Below, piece after piece: positions 1 to 9,367 of a stretch of DNA of 64,000 nucleotides. Source of the DNA: UBA6115 sp050953005 (GTDB lineage: Bacteria; Bacillota; Clostridia; Christensenellales; Aristaeellaceae). Location: the NCBI GenBank assembly GCA_050953005.1, contig JBMNLV010000009.1, positions 1 through 64,000 on the forward strand, in the 5' to 3' direction. Under the pieces are notes generated by a model, which saw nothing but the letters and a program-made list of their open reading frames with translations, was not told the DNA's origin and searched no databases. Position 1 is the stretch's first letter; each line of letters opens with the position of its first letter. The translations under genes were made by a program, and so were the position numbers.

Positions 1-70
1 CTTGAAACCTGCAAATATGGCATACTTGAAACCTGCAAAATATGGCACATGACCTGCAAAATATGGCACA
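1..70. repeat. Three direct repeats at left edge, possible transposon end
   Basis: Three near-identical copies of a unit with core ACCTGCAAAATATGGCACA lie head to tail, spaced about 24, 25 and 21 bp. The first lacks one A and ends in ATA. Read on the minus strand the outermost unit begins TGTGCC. Arrays like this are typical of transposase-binding ends of IS21- or Tn7-like elements, and the element body would lie to the left, outside the window. They could instead be operators for hutH, since the hutH promoter begins 7 bp further on. Confidence 0.5.
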
Positions 71-76
71 GGACAG

Positions 77-105
77 TTGACGTGAATAGTAAATCTGTAT
101 ATGAT
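77..105 (+). promoter_or_regulatory. Sigma-A promoter of hutH
   Basis: TTGACG (77-82) and TATGAT (100-105) are separated by exactly 17 bp, a near-consensus housekeeping promoter. It gives a leader of about 110 nt before hutH. The repeat array ends just upstream. Confidence 0.65.
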
Positions 106-220
106 ACCCTTGGAAACAAGAAAAGTGCAAGACAGTGCAACTTGTTTTGAAGTGTCCGTCAGCGGGCGTCATGCCAACAGGTTGCGCTGATTTATTTTGA
201 CGAACTGAAGGGAAAAGAAG

Positions 221-1768
221 ATGAAGATGTTTCACGAAAAACTACCCGTTGTTCAACTGGATGGTCATTCCCTGGCCTTGGAAGATGTAGTTGCTGTTGC
301 CCGTTATAAAGCCGGTGTGAAAATTGCGCCGTCTGCCTTTGACGCCATCCGGGCATCAAGGGAAACAGTGCTGAACATCCTGAAGCAGGAAAAAGCCATA
401 TACGGTATCAATACTGGTTTTGGTTCCTTGGCCAATGTGCATATTTGCGATGAAAAAGCCAGTCTTTTACAGAACAATCTGATTGTTTCCCACGCAGTAG
501 GCTGTGGGGCGCCGCTACCTCAGGATGTCGTACGCACTATGCTGCTGCTGCGAGCCAACGCGTTGTGCCAGGGCCATTCAGGCGTGCGACTGGAACTGAT
601 ACACACAATTGTAGACATGCTCAATGCCGGCGTACATCCTATCGTGCCAGAAAAAGGCTCCCTGGGCGCGTCGGGCGACTTGGCGCCGTTGTCTCATGCT
701 GCCTTGGTCATGCTGGGGTTGGGGGAAGCAGAGTATCGCGGCACCGTTTATCCTGGAAAGCAGGCAATGGAACTGGCAGGCATTCATATTGTGCGTTTAG
801 AACCCAAGGAGGGACTTGCGCTGATTAATGGCACCCAGGCAATGAGCGCTGTGGGCGCATTGGTGCTTTATGACGCCCTACGCTTGTGCCGCTTGGCAGA
901 TATTGCGGCCGGATTTACACTTGAAGCGCTTCAAGGACGACTGGATGCATTTGATGAGCGCGTGCATGCCTTGCGGCGACATCCAGGTCAGTGCCAGGTA
1001 GCTCACAACATACGAATGCTGTGTCAGGGTAGTCCTTTAATTGAAGAAGCCCTTGGGAAACGAGTGCAGGATGCCTATTCCCTGCGCTGTGTGCCCCAGG
1101 TACATGGCGCGATACGCGACAGTGTGCGCCATGTGCGCACGGTGCTGGAGACAGAGTTTAACGCCGTGACTGATAACCCGCTGATTTTCCCTGATACGGG
1201 CGAAGTTATTTCCGGGGGCAATTTCCATGGTGAACCGTTAGCTCTGGCGCTTGATTTTTTGGGCATCGCGGTATCGGAATTGGCCAGTATTTCCGAGCGG
1301 CGTTTGGAACGTATGGTTAATCCGCAGCTGTCAAACGGCCTGCCTCCTTTCCTGTCCAACAGCCCGGGAGTCAATTCCGGTATGATGATTATTCAGTATA
1401 CCGCAGCCTCCATGGTATCAGAAAACAAGGTGCTCGCCCATCCGGCCAGCGTGGACTCCATTCCCTCCTCCGCCAACCAGGAAGACCATGTTTCCATGGG
1501 CATGACAGCTGCGCGTAAGGCACGCATGATAGTGGAGAACACGACTTCTGTCCTGGCATTGGAATTTTACGCGGCAGCACAAGCTCTTGATTTACGCTCA
1601 CAGCAGCCCGCGCCTGCAGGACGCGCTTTGCATGAACTGATTCGAAAAGAAGTCCCATTCCTTGAGGAGGACAGGGAACTTCGTCTGGATGTCAATGCAA
1701 TGAACGCCTTGGTGCGTCGGGATGACATTCTGGAAACAATTGCCGCCTTGTTACCAGCGTTCTCTTAG
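221..1768 (+). CDS. hutH: Histidine ammonia-lyase
   Basis: Deaminates L-histidine to urocanate, the first step of histidine catabolism, in the cytoplasm. The 515-residue length is normal for the family. The Ala-Ser-Gly triad that cyclises into the MIO electrophile is at residues 150-152 within GSLGASGDLAPLSH, and the YGINTGFG motif lies near the N-terminus. A purine-rich GGGAAAAGAAG precedes the ATG; MFHEK two codons later is an alternative start. The gene converges tail to tail with hutI, their stop codons overlapping by 4 bp with no terminator between them, so transcription of the two may interfere. It is the only hut gene on this strand. Confidence 0.95.
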   Translation: MKMFHEKLPVVQLDGHSLALEDVVAVARYKAGVKIAPSAFDAIRASRETVLNILKQEKAIYGINTGFGSLANVHICDEKASLLQNNLIVSHAVGCGAPLPQDVVRTMLLLRANALCQGHSGVRLELIHTIVDMLNAGVHPIVPEKGSLGASGDLAPLSHAALVMLGLGEAEYRGTVYPGKQAMELAGIHIVRLEPKEGLALINGTQAMSAVGALVLYDALRLCRLADIAAGFTLEALQGRLDAFDERVHALRRHPGQCQVAHNIRMLCQGSPLIEEALGKRVQDAYSLRCVPQVHGAIRDSVRHVRTVLETEFNAVTDNPLIFPDTGEVISGGNFHGEPLALALDFLGIAVSELASISERRLERMVNPQLSNGLPPFLSNSPGVNSGMMIIQYTAASMVSENKVLAHPASVDSIPSSANQEDHVSMGMTAARKARMIVENTTSVLALEFYAAAQALDLRSQQPAPAGRALHELIRKEVPFLEEDRELRLDVNAMNALVRRDDILETIAALLPAFS

Positions 1769-3006
1769 TTTCGCACTACTTGTATGCCATTTTTGAACAC
1801 AGTGTGAACCAGGTTGCTGCCAAAGCGATAACACAGGAATTCCAGGCTGTCGGCATCCCACAAGAGCAGGTCAGCCTGTTTTCCTGTTTCAATACTGCCA
1901 GTCCTGTCTGCCCTGCCGATGGCTGCGGCAGCGTTAAGGGTAACCGCGATCAGTATTTCCTCCGGAGTCATTTTATACTTCCAGGATGCCAGATTGATGC
2001 ACACCTGCAGCGAATAGCTGGGACAGCTTCCCGGATTGAAGTCGCTGGCAACCGCGACTGGCACGCCGGCAGCAATCAGGTCCCGAGCCCGGGCATAGGG
2101 TTTATCCAGATAAAAGGAGGTTGCTGGCAACAAGCAAGCGATGGTGCCTCCTTCTTTTAATGAACGAATGCCACTGTCACGCATTGCGATAAGGTGTTCG
2201 GCAGAGATTGCACCCAGATCTCCGGCCAATTCGCTGCCACCAATCGCATCAATCTCATCGGCATGGATTTTTGCGCGTAGACCATGCGCATGTGCGGCTT
2301 GCAGGATGGCTTTGCTTTCTGCTACGGTGAATACACCGCTTTCACAAAACACATCACAGAATTCCGCCAAGCCCTCCTTGGCGACTACAGGGATGATTTC
2401 ATCAATCATCAGTTTCATGTAGCCCTGGCGGTCTTGCTTGTACTCTTCCGGCAGCGCGTGCGCAGCCATCAAGGTTGAGACCAGGCTAATCGGCTGAAGC
2501 TTTTGTAGTTGCTGTACGGTGAGCAGTTGTTTGAGCTCATTCTCAAGATCCAGCCCGTAGCCACTTTTGGCTTCTGCCGTGGTGGTACCCTGTGACAGCA
2601 TACCTTGAAGTGCGGTTTGTGTTTTCTCTACCAGCTCTTGTTGGCTGGCCGCGCGTGTTGCGCGTACAGTGTCCAGGATTCCGCCACCTGATTGAAGAAT
2701 GTCCAGATAAGGCACGCCTACCAGCTTTTGCTGCAACTCATGCGCTCGCCAACCGCCAAAAACAAGATGCGTGTGTGCGTCTACCAAGCCGGGTGTTGCC
2801 AAGCGGCCACAAGCGTCAAAAACCTGAGCGCCATGCAGCAGTTTGCCTGGTGGGTCGCCAGTGCCAGAATGCGTGAATACGCCGTCCTGTGCAACAACAT
2901 AGGCGTTCTTTAACTGGCGAACATCAGATTGTAAAGCTCCTGCTTTGGCACTGCTGCCCAGAGGCGTTACCAGCATACCGATGTTGTAAATAACAACCTT
3001 ATTCAT
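1765..3006 (-). CDS. hutI: Imidazolonepropionase
   Basis: Hydrolyses 4-imidazolone-5-propionate to N-formimino-L-glutamate, the third step of the Hut pathway. It is an amidohydrolase-superfamily TIM barrel. The metal-binding HxH is at residues 78-80 in VDAHTHLVFGG, and further ligands are expected around KIHADE and VASDFNPG. The 413-residue length is standard. Its ATG overlaps the hutU stop by 4 bp (ATGA), so it is translationally coupled to hutU and last in the minus-strand hut operon. Confidence 0.95.
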   Translation of the reverse strand: MNKVVIYNIGMLVTPLGSSAKAGALQSDVRQLKNAYVVAQDGVFTHSGTGDPPGKLLHGAQVFDACGRLATPGLVDAHTHLVFGGWRAHELQQKLVGVPYLDILQSGGGILDTVRATRAASQQELVEKTQTALQGMLSQGTTTAEAKSGYGLDLENELKQLLTVQQLQKLQPISLVSTLMAAHALPEEYKQDRQGYMKLMIDEIIPVVAKEGLAEFCDVFCESGVFTVAESKAILQAAHAHGLRAKIHADEIDAIGGSELAGDLGAISAEHLIAMRDSGIRSLKEGGTIACLLPATSFYLDKPYARARDLIAAGVPVAVASDFNPGSCPSYSLQVCINLASWKYKMTPEEILIAVTLNAAAAIGRADRTGSIETGKQADLLLWDADSLEFLCYRFGSNLVHTVFKNGIQVVRN

Positions 3007-5018
3007 TTTAAAGCACCATCTTCAACCAACTTGCTGAGCAAATCCTCATCAACCATGAAAGGTAAGGTAATGTGGTCGCTTTCCAGATAGAGGCTGTTGT
3101 ATTCGCGGCTGGTAGCCATGGCGTTGGGGTTGCGCGCCCAGCTTCGTCTTGCAACACCCACCATGGCGTCAAAGGGCATAGCCCTTCGAAGGATATTATC
3201 CGCACGGCTGGAGCCGTCAAGCACCATGCCAAAGCCGCCGTTGATGGCCTTTCCGATGCCTACCCCTCCGCCATTATGCAGGGCTACCATGCTCATCCCG
3301 CGCGCAACGTTGCCAGCAAAGCACTGCGTTGCCATCTCCGCCATGATATTGGAGCCGTCCTTGATGTTGCTGGTTTCGCGAAAAGGTGAGTCGGTGCCTC
3401 CTGTGTCGTGATGATCACGCCCCAACATCACCGGACCAATGAGTCCATCACGTACCATTTGATTGAAGCGTAGCGCGATATTCATGCGTCCCAAAGCATC
3501 CTGATAGAGGATACGACACTGTGTGCCTACCACCAGGCTGTTTTTGTTGGCGTCGCGTACCCATACCCAATTGTCATGATCCTGGTAGCGTCGATCAGGA
3601 TTGATACAATCCATGGCAGCACGGTCAGTCAATGCCAAATCCTCTGCCTTGCCGCTGAGACAGCACCAGCGGAAGGGACCATAACCATAATCAAACAGTT
3701 CAGGCCCCAGAATATCCTCCACATAGCTCGGGTAAATAAAGCCATCCAATTCATTGCGGCCGTTTCTGCACACCGCGGGTTGTCCGGCATCAAAGACTGC
3801 CTTGAGGAAGCTGTTACCGTAATCAAAAAAGTAGGTGCCTCGGTTGCTGTGACGTTGAATCAGCTCAAAGTGCAGCTTCAAACTGCGGTTTACCTCCTGG
3901 CGGAAACGCTCCGGATCATTTGCCAGCATGTCAGTTCGCTGCTCAAAAGTCAGGCCTTGGGGGCAATAGCCGCCCTCATAGGCCGCGTGGCAGCTTGTTT
4001 GGTCGCTGAGCAAGTCGATAAGAATGTCTTGCTCATCCATATACTCCAGCAAATCAATAATATTTCCATGGAAAGCAATGGCGCAGGATTTGTGACCATG
4101 CTGGTACGCCAGTGCTGAGCTCACGGCTTCTTTGACATTATCATATACTTCTGTGACCCAACCTTGGTCAAAGCGGGTCTTGATGCGGGAAGCATCTACT
4201 TCGGCAATGATGGCACTTGCGCCTGCGATGACAGCGGCTTTGCCTTGGGCGCCGCTCATGCCGCCCAGGCCGGAGGATACAAAAAGCTTTCCGGCAAGGT
4301 TTCCGGTGTTTGGAATGCCCAGCTTGAGCCTGCCCGCTCCCAGCAAGGTGTTGTAGGTGCCATGAACAATGCCCTGCGGCCCGATATACATCATTCCGCC
4401 GGCAGTCATCTGCCCATAGTTTGCTACTCCCAGTGCAGCGGCCCGATTGAACTGAGTCTGATTGTCAAATTGGCCTATCATTAATCCATTGGTGATGATG
4501 ACCCTGGGGGAGAGGGAATGGGAGCGAAATACCCCTAAAGGATGCCCTGACATGATGACCAGCGTTTGTTCATTGGTCAACCGCTGTAAATAATGCTTAA
4601 TCAGCTGGTATTGCATCCAGTTTTGGCAGACCTGTCCGGTCTCACCGTAAGTTACAAGTTCATAGGGGTAAAGCGCTACGTCAAAATCCAGGTTGTTATC
4701 CATCATCACTTGGATAGCTTTGCCTTCGATACATGCCCCCTCATAGTCTTCAATTGGGCGTCCCTTGACGGCGCCTTCCGGCCGGAAGCGGTAACCATAG
4801 ATGCGCCCATGCTCTGCCAGTTCCGCAGCAAACTCCACTGCCATTTTCGCATGGTGTTTTTGGGGGAGATAGCGCAGGGCGTTTCGGATAGCCAGCTGCT
4901 TGTCTGCTTCACTCAACTTGGCTTCCCGCCGTGGCGCACGGCGAATATCCGGACGGAAAGGCTTTGGAGAGGGCAAAACGTCAAAAAGACGCTGGATGCT
5001 TTGTGATAGAGTTTCCAT
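3003..5018 (-). CDS. hutU: Urocanate hydratase
   Basis: Converts urocanate to 4-imidazolone-5-propionate using tightly bound NAD+. I chose the ATG giving METLSQ because GGAGAT stands 6 nt upstream; the frame stays open 23 codons further but has no better site. The product is 671 residues, longer than the roughly 560-residue Pseudomonas type. Family marks are a glycine-rich stretch SSGLGGMSGAQGKAA and a GYGPFRWCCLSG segment that should carry the conserved cysteine. It lies between the cyclodeaminase gene (10-bp gap) and hutI (4-bp overlap). Confidence 0.94.
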   Translation of the reverse strand: METLSQSIQRLFDVLPSPKPFRPDIRRAPRREAKLSEADKQLAIRNALRYLPQKHHAKMAVEFAAELAEHGRIYGYRFRPEGAVKGRPIEDYEGACIEGKAIQVMMDNNLDFDVALYPYELVTYGETGQVCQNWMQYQLIKHYLQRLTNEQTLVIMSGHPLGVFRSHSLSPRVIITNGLMIGQFDNQTQFNRAAALGVANYGQMTAGGMMYIGPQGIVHGTYNTLLGAGRLKLGIPNTGNLAGKLFVSSGLGGMSGAQGKAAVIAGASAIIAEVDASRIKTRFDQGWVTEVYDNVKEAVSSALAYQHGHKSCAIAFHGNIIDLLEYMDEQDILIDLLSDQTSCHAAYEGGYCPQGLTFEQRTDMLANDPERFRQEVNRSLKLHFELIQRHSNRGTYFFDYGNSFLKAVFDAGQPAVCRNGRNELDGFIYPSYVEDILGPELFDYGYGPFRWCCLSGKAEDLALTDRAAMDCINPDRRYQDHDNWVWVRDANKNSLVVGTQCRILYQDALGRMNIALRFNQMVRDGLIGPVMLGRDHHDTGGTDSPFRETSNIKDGSNIMAEMATQCFAGNVARGMSMVALHNGGGVGIGKAINGGFGMVLDGSSRADNILRRAMPFDAMVGVARRSWARNPNAMATSREYNSLYLESDHITLPFMVDEDLLSKLVEDGALK

Positions 5019-5028
5019 GTGATCTCCT

Positions 5029-5652
5029 TCAGCGCATATCCAGGACGCTGCGCGCGACAGCCTCCTGTTGATTGGCATGTGTTTCAAGCGCTTTGCATTG
5101 GTCTGCCATGTCCTTTACAAATGATTCATCCTTGATACCACCAAGGTTGATGCGAACATTGTTGACCGCACCCAGCAGAGCAGCCCTGGCCAACAGTACG
5201 CTTACCATACCATCAGAGACGGTGTTTTGGTTTCCCTTTTCCATCGCGCTCAGAGCAAGGTTTAGAACATTTTGGCATTTGTAGGCCACACTCAGAGGTA
5301 CGCTGCTGGCACTCTTGAGCGCCTCCTGCATCGCAAACCGCCTTGCGGTTCTTTCTTCCTCACTGTCCTTGGGCAGGGAGAGTGCAGCCATGTATGCGTT
5401 GAATGACTCGCTGTCCTTTTGGATGTCATTCAGTAATTCTTTACGCAAAAGCTCACCTTTTCCGTCAAGCTCCCGCATCAGATCAGTAGCTTCTTCATAC
5501 CCTTTTTTATTCAGCGTGAGCTTGGCTACCATGCACACCAGAGCTGCGGCATAGGCGCCCGCCATCGCGGAGATACTGCCTCCACCGGGAGCGGGACTGC
5601 TGGAAGCTGTGCAATCATTCAATTCCTTGACAGTCATGTCTTTCATGTTCAT
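5029..5652 (-). CDS. Cyclodeaminase / methenyl-THF cyclohydrolase family (FTCD_C)
   Basis: This 207-residue protein matches the C-terminal cyclodeaminase domain of bifunctional FTCD and the stand-alone FchA proteins. The motif SSSPAPGGGSISAMAGA near residues 15-30 is the family signature. The expected reaction is 5-formimino-THF to 5,10-methenyl-THF plus ammonia, though methenyl-THF cyclohydrolase activity occurs in the same family. I chose the ATG at 5652 because AAGGAG lies 8-9 nt upstream; a GTG three codons earlier overlaps that site. It sits between ftcD and hutU, which favours the cyclodeaminase role. Confidence 0.88.
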   Translation of the reverse strand: MNMKDMTVKELNDCTASSSPAPGGGSISAMAGAYAAALVCMVAKLTLNKKGYEEATDLMRELDGKGELLRKELLNDIQKDSESFNAYMAALSLPKDSEEERTARRFAMQEALKSASSVPLSVAYKCQNVLNLALSAMEKGNQNTVSDGMVSVLLARAALLGAVNNVRINLGGIKDESFVKDMADQCKALETHANQQEAVARSVLDMR

Positions 5653-5664
5653 ACACACCACTCC

Positions 5665-6555
5665 TTAATATCTGGTTTCCAGTACCTGATCAGGCTTGAA
5701 ATGCTCAAGCTGTAAATAGTATTCGGCGCAATCTATCAAGGCGCGCAACGGTGCCAGGCCTATCAATTCGCTGCCCACCACATTGACGCCATAACGCTTG
5801 GCTTCCATTTTAATGGTTTCAAATACCCGGTATAGGCTGGTCTGTGTGTAATCGGTTACGTTCATGGAAACCTGAGCCAGGTTTCTCTCCTCCAACATTA
5901 CGCCCATGCCCTTGATATAGCGGAAACCGCCGTTGGAATGCCGTACCTTTTTAGCGATTTCCTTGGCGATATCAAGGTTGGAGGTGTCCAGATTCACATT
6001 AAAAGCAATCAGAGGCATGCGGGCGCCTACAGCGGTCACACCGCCGGAAGGGTGGATTGTATCCGGGCCATAATCCGGCTGCCAGCCAGCTGTTTTCATT
6101 TTCTCTGCCATGCCCTCAAACTCTCCACGGCGAATATCGCTGAGATTTTCACGGGCGGGACTACTGGCGGAGCGCTCATATAAAAACACCGGCTGGTTTA
6201 ACTGTTCACCCAGTGCACGGCCCACTTCATGCGCCAGCTTGTCCGCTTCTCCCAGCGTGCAGTTTTTTAGCGGAATGAACGGAATAACGTCCACTGCGCC
6301 CATACGGGGATGCTGGCCATGGTGTGTTCGTAAATCAATGAGTTCAAGCGCGGTTTTCGCAGCGCGCACCACTGCTACACCCAACGCATCCGGCTCTCCA
6401 ACAACAGTAAACACACTGCGGTTATGGTCCTTGTCCGCACTGTAGTCCAGCAGTTTGACGTCTTCCTGCCCACGGAAGCAATCAGCGATCTTCTCGATTA
6501 CCTCAAGCCGTCTGCCTTCAGAAAAATTGGGCACAGTTTCCATAATCTTAGTCAT
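5665..6555 (-). CDS. ftcD: Glutamate formimidoyltransferase
   Basis: Moves the formimino group of N-formimino-glutamate to tetrahydrofolate, giving glutamate and 5-formimino-THF. At 297 residues it is the stand-alone N-terminal FTCD half, with ETVPNFSEGRR at the N-terminus and HPRMGAVDVIPFIPL near residue 85. The ATG opening MTKIMETV has GAGGTG just upstream; an in-frame GTG earlier would overlap that site. The cyclodeaminase follows 12 bp downstream, so two separate proteins replace the fused animal enzyme. A 120-bp gap separates it from the corrinoid module. Confidence 0.93.
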   Translation of the reverse strand: MTKIMETVPNFSEGRRLEVIEKIADCFRGQEDVKLLDYSADKDHNRSVFTVVGEPDALGVAVVRAAKTALELIDLRTHHGQHPRMGAVDVIPFIPLKNCTLGEADKLAHEVGRALGEQLNQPVFLYERSASSPARENLSDIRRGEFEGMAEKMKTAGWQPDYGPDTIHPSGGVTAVGARMPLIAFNVNLDTSNLDIAKEIAKKVRHSNGGFRYIKGMGVMLEERNLAQVSMNVTDYTQTSLYRVFETIKMEAKRYGVNVVGSELIGLAPLRALIDCAEYYLQLEHFKPDQVLETRY

Positions 6556-6675
6556 TGTACACCTCACACCTCATATTTTTTTCTACTATTCTATCTTAAC
6601 TGATTGTTCAGCGAATGTCACGCTTGACAGAGAAAAAGATAAAAACAAAAATGATATTTCTTCATCCCAATAAGT

Positions 6676-8130
6676 TTAAAAAGGCTCAAACAACATGCGT
6701 TGTGTGAACTGCTCGGTAAAGATTACATTGCCGTTGAGTGGAATGGTCTTCGCCTGCTGTGCAAGCTGGCGGGAACGGTCAATCAAATCCCGGTTAAGCA
6801 GCAGCATGGCTGCACCCGTGAGCGCGGCGTTGCCAAGTGATACGGTTCTGTCTGTCAATGCTTTTGGAATCAGTCCGATCTCCGCCGCACTGTGCTTGTT
6901 CATATGCGTGCCGAAAGCACCAGCCAGATAGAACCGGCTGATCTCCTGAAAAGAAATCCCGGCTTCGTGACACAATGTTCCTATCGCTGCCGCAACCGCG
7001 CCCTTGGCCAGCTGTAACTGCCGGACATCCTTCTGGTTTATATGGACTTCGTGTGCGAGTGGTTCGATTGTCCCGGCTAACCGACCGGTCTCGTCCATCC
7101 TTCCCAGTTTCAGCAAGGCTGCTGCTGTGTCGATTAGCCCTGAGCCGCATATTCCACGCGCCGGTGCGCCGGAAATGGTGGTAACAACCAAATCCTCTCC
7201 ATGTATGCGCACAGTGTCTATCGCTCCGCTTACGCTTCCCATCCCCTGACTGATGCCGCCGCCTTCAAAAGCCGGCCCGGCTGCAGAAGCAGTACACAGC
7301 AATCGCCCTTGATGCCATAACGCGATCTCCCCATTGGTGCCAATATCGGCCAGCAAAGCAGTCTCTTTACGCTCACACATGCCGCTGGCAAGGATGGCCA
7401 TCAGAAGGTCTGCGCCCAGGAAAGCGCTGATGCAGTGGGGCAAATAGATGCTGTTGTCTATCCATTCGCCAAAGAGGTGGTCGGCTTGAAAGGGGGCCAC
7501 CGATAATGTCCCGGGATGATGGTTTAAATAGAAGTACAGCATGGCTGTGTTGCCTGTTATAACGGTATATGCTATTCCTGATGCGTGGATGCCTGCTATT
7601 TGGCAGGCTTGGGCGCGCAACGCATCAATAGCGCTAACAATGCTTTGGTTCAATGTATCGCCCTGCCCCTGGAGCGCAACGGATATGCGTCCAATTACAT
7701 TGTCAGAAAAGGCTGACTGCGGATTGGCGGCAGCTGCAGTGGCCATAACCTGGCCTGTATGATTTGTCAGCATTACCGCGAGCGTGGTAGTACCTATGTC
7801 TACAGCCAATCCGGGTTCCTGGCTTAAAGGCTTGAGATCCATTATTGGCAGCTGGTTGGCAAGAGCGATGTTTTGATAATCGTCAGGCGCTTGAAGCCAG
7901 ACCTCTGCATTGCCTGTCAGACGCGTCTTGCATGCAAGAACACGGCCGCTAAGTGGAGAAGGCTGCAAACCGCCACTGGCTGCCAAACCGCAGCGGTTGC
8001 AGACACCCGCACCTCCGCAGGGAGTAGACACAGCAAAACCGTGTTCGCGCAGCAAGGCCGCCAGGAAAGGGGCTCCCTCAAAGGAAATGACCTGTCTTGC
8101 ATCATCCAGATGGACAATCAGCTTATTCAC
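6676..8130 (-). CDS. Corrinoid reductive-activation protein (RACo/RamA-like, ASKHA fold)
   Basis: The 484-residue protein has an N-terminal ferredoxin-like domain with cysteines C38, C44, C47 and C67, then a long ATPase-like domain containing AVDIGTTTLAVMLTN and LADIGTNGEIAL. Proteins of this design reduce inactive Co(II) corrinoid to Co(I) with ATP so that methyl transfer can restart. Its start overlaps the DUF2284 gene by 8 bp, and the corrinoid protein lies two genes upstream. The ferredoxin domain is short. The exact partner methyltransferase is inferred from position only. Confidence 0.88.
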   Translation of the reverse strand: MNKLIVHLDDARQVISFEGAPFLAALLREHGFAVSTPCGGAGVCNRCGLAASGGLQPSPLSGRVLACKTRLTGNAEVWLQAPDDYQNIALANQLPIMDLKPLSQEPGLAVDIGTTTLAVMLTNHTGQVMATAAAANPQSAFSDNVIGRISVALQGQGDTLNQSIVSAIDALRAQACQIAGIHASGIAYTVITGNTAMLYFYLNHHPGTLSVAPFQADHLFGEWIDNSIYLPHCISAFLGADLLMAILASGMCERKETALLADIGTNGEIALWHQGRLLCTASAAGPAFEGGGISQGMGSVSGAIDTVRIHGEDLVVTTISGAPARGICGSGLIDTAAALLKLGRMDETGRLAGTIEPLAHEVHINQKDVRQLQLAKGAVAAAIGTLCHEAGISFQEISRFYLAGAFGTHMNKHSAAEIGLIPKALTDRTVSLGNAALTGAAMLLLNRDLIDRSRQLAQQAKTIPLNGNVIFTEQFTQRMLFEPF

Positions 8131-8716
8131 GGAATTTTTTAATCAGTACCATGCCAAAGAAAGTCACGGTGTTGGAACCATGATGGTATTTTAGCCCGGC
8201 GTTTTTTGCAGTATTGTACACATCGATCCCGTAAGCCTCCAAGGAGGACAGCGCCAGCTCAGGAAAAGGGCATGGTAAGCCATCGCGTTTGGTGCAGCGC
8301 GCGCACATTTTACAGCCGCCTGATGCGAGGTGCAGCAAGCCTTCCCTGTCCCGAAGCATATCGCGGATGCGGCTGGCGCAATCGTTGTGATACCATCCGG
8401 CCTTTTGCATACCTTCTATGTCAAAGCTGTCTTCCAGTTGGCCAACTGTCTGGTAAAGCAGTCCATAATCAAAGGACTGAGCCTGCATTATCAGATCATG
8501 TATGTCGCCGATGTCCGGCGGGCACATATGGCAATTTCCGTATTGTCCACAGGCGTTCCTGGCACAAATATCGCGGAACGCTGCGTCAAACACAACATCA
8601 CGCGCGATGTCTACCCAGGCAACTTTGAGCGCCCCGCATTCAAGAACAAGCCTGAGACAGGCTTCATCCATAAATTTGAGTTCCATGTTTTCGTTGTGCA
8701 TACGGTTGTTGTTCAC
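8123..8716 (-). CDS. DUF2284 putative metal-binding protein
   Basis: A 197-residue cysteine-rich protein. It has CGQYGNCHMCPP near residue 55 and GGCKMCARCTKRDGLPCP near residue 135, fitting the DUF2284 family, for which I know no settled function; Fe-S or metal binding is likely. The start is a GTG overlapping the stop of the corrinoid-protein gene (GTGA) with no clear ribosome binding site, so translation probably depends on coupling. ATG codons at residues 6 and 11 are alternatives. Its place between the corrinoid protein and its activator suggests an electron-transfer or maturation role in corrinoid chemistry. Confidence 0.78.
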   Translation of the reverse strand: MNNNRMHNENMELKFMDEACLRLVLECGALKVAWVDIARDVVFDAAFRDICARNACGQYGNCHMCPPDIGDIHDLIMQAQSFDYGLLYQTVGQLEDSFDIEGMQKAGWYHNDCASRIRDMLRDREGLLHLASGGCKMCARCTKRDGLPCPFPELALSSLEAYGIDVYNTAKNAGLKYHHGSNTVTFFGMVLIKKFRE

Positions 8717-9351
8717 AGGGTTTTAATTAGTTCCAGAGCCAAGTCAGCCGCGCTTGCGGCATCAGGTGCGTAGCCATCCGCGCCAATCTGGATACGGAAC
8801 TCATCGGTGACCGGCGCTCCGCCGATCATGATTTTTACCTGTCCTCGTATACCGCTTTGCTCTGCAGCTTTCACTACCTCAGCCATTGCCGACATAGTGG
8901 TGGTCAGGAGTGCGCTCAAACAGATAATTTGGCATTCTTTTTCAACTGTGGTTTTGATAAAGCTGTCAGCCGGCACGTCCGTGCCCAGGTCCAACACCTC
9001 AAATCCTTTTCCTTCCAGCATCATTTTGACCAGGTTCTTGCCGATATCATGCAAATCGCCCTGAACAGTGCCAATGCAGACACGGCCCTTGGATTCTACA
9101 CCGGACTCAGAATAATAGGGCTTGAGCAATTCTACTCCCCGGTTCATCGCACGCGCCGCAATGAGCACCTCGGGAACAAACACTTCATTGTTTTTGAACT
9201 TGGTGCCAATGATGCTCATGCCATCCAAGAGGCCTTTTTCAAGAATGTCCTTGACAGGAATATTCCGGTCAAGCGCTTGTTGAACCAATTCCTGCACATC
9301 CCTGGCCCTGCCCTCTTGAAGATTGTGTGAAATGTCTGATAGTATTTGCAT
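8713..9351 (-). CDS. Corrinoid (B12-binding) methyl-carrier protein
   Basis: This 212-residue protein resembles MtaC/MtbC/MttC-type carriers. A helical cap domain spans about residues 1-85. A Rossmann-like cobalamin domain follows with GDLHDIGKNLV, where H101 would be the lower axial cobalt ligand, and GG near residue 180. It shuttles a methyl group between two methyltransferases. A GGAG site precedes the ATG. The UROD-family gene lies 16 bp upstream and DUF2284 overlaps downstream. The methyl donor is not identifiable from this protein. Confidence 0.92.
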   Translation of the reverse strand: MQILSDISHNLQEGRARDVQELVQQALDRNIPVKDILEKGLLDGMSIIGTKFKNNEVFVPEVLIAARAMNRGVELLKPYYSESGVESKGRVCIGTVQGDLHDIGKNLVKMMLEGKGFEVLDLGTDVPADSFIKTTVEKECQIICLSALLTTTMSAMAEVVKAAEQSGIRGQVKIMIGGAPVTDEFRIQIGADGYAPDAASAADLALELIKTL

Positions 9352-9367
9352 TGTATTCTCCTTCTCT

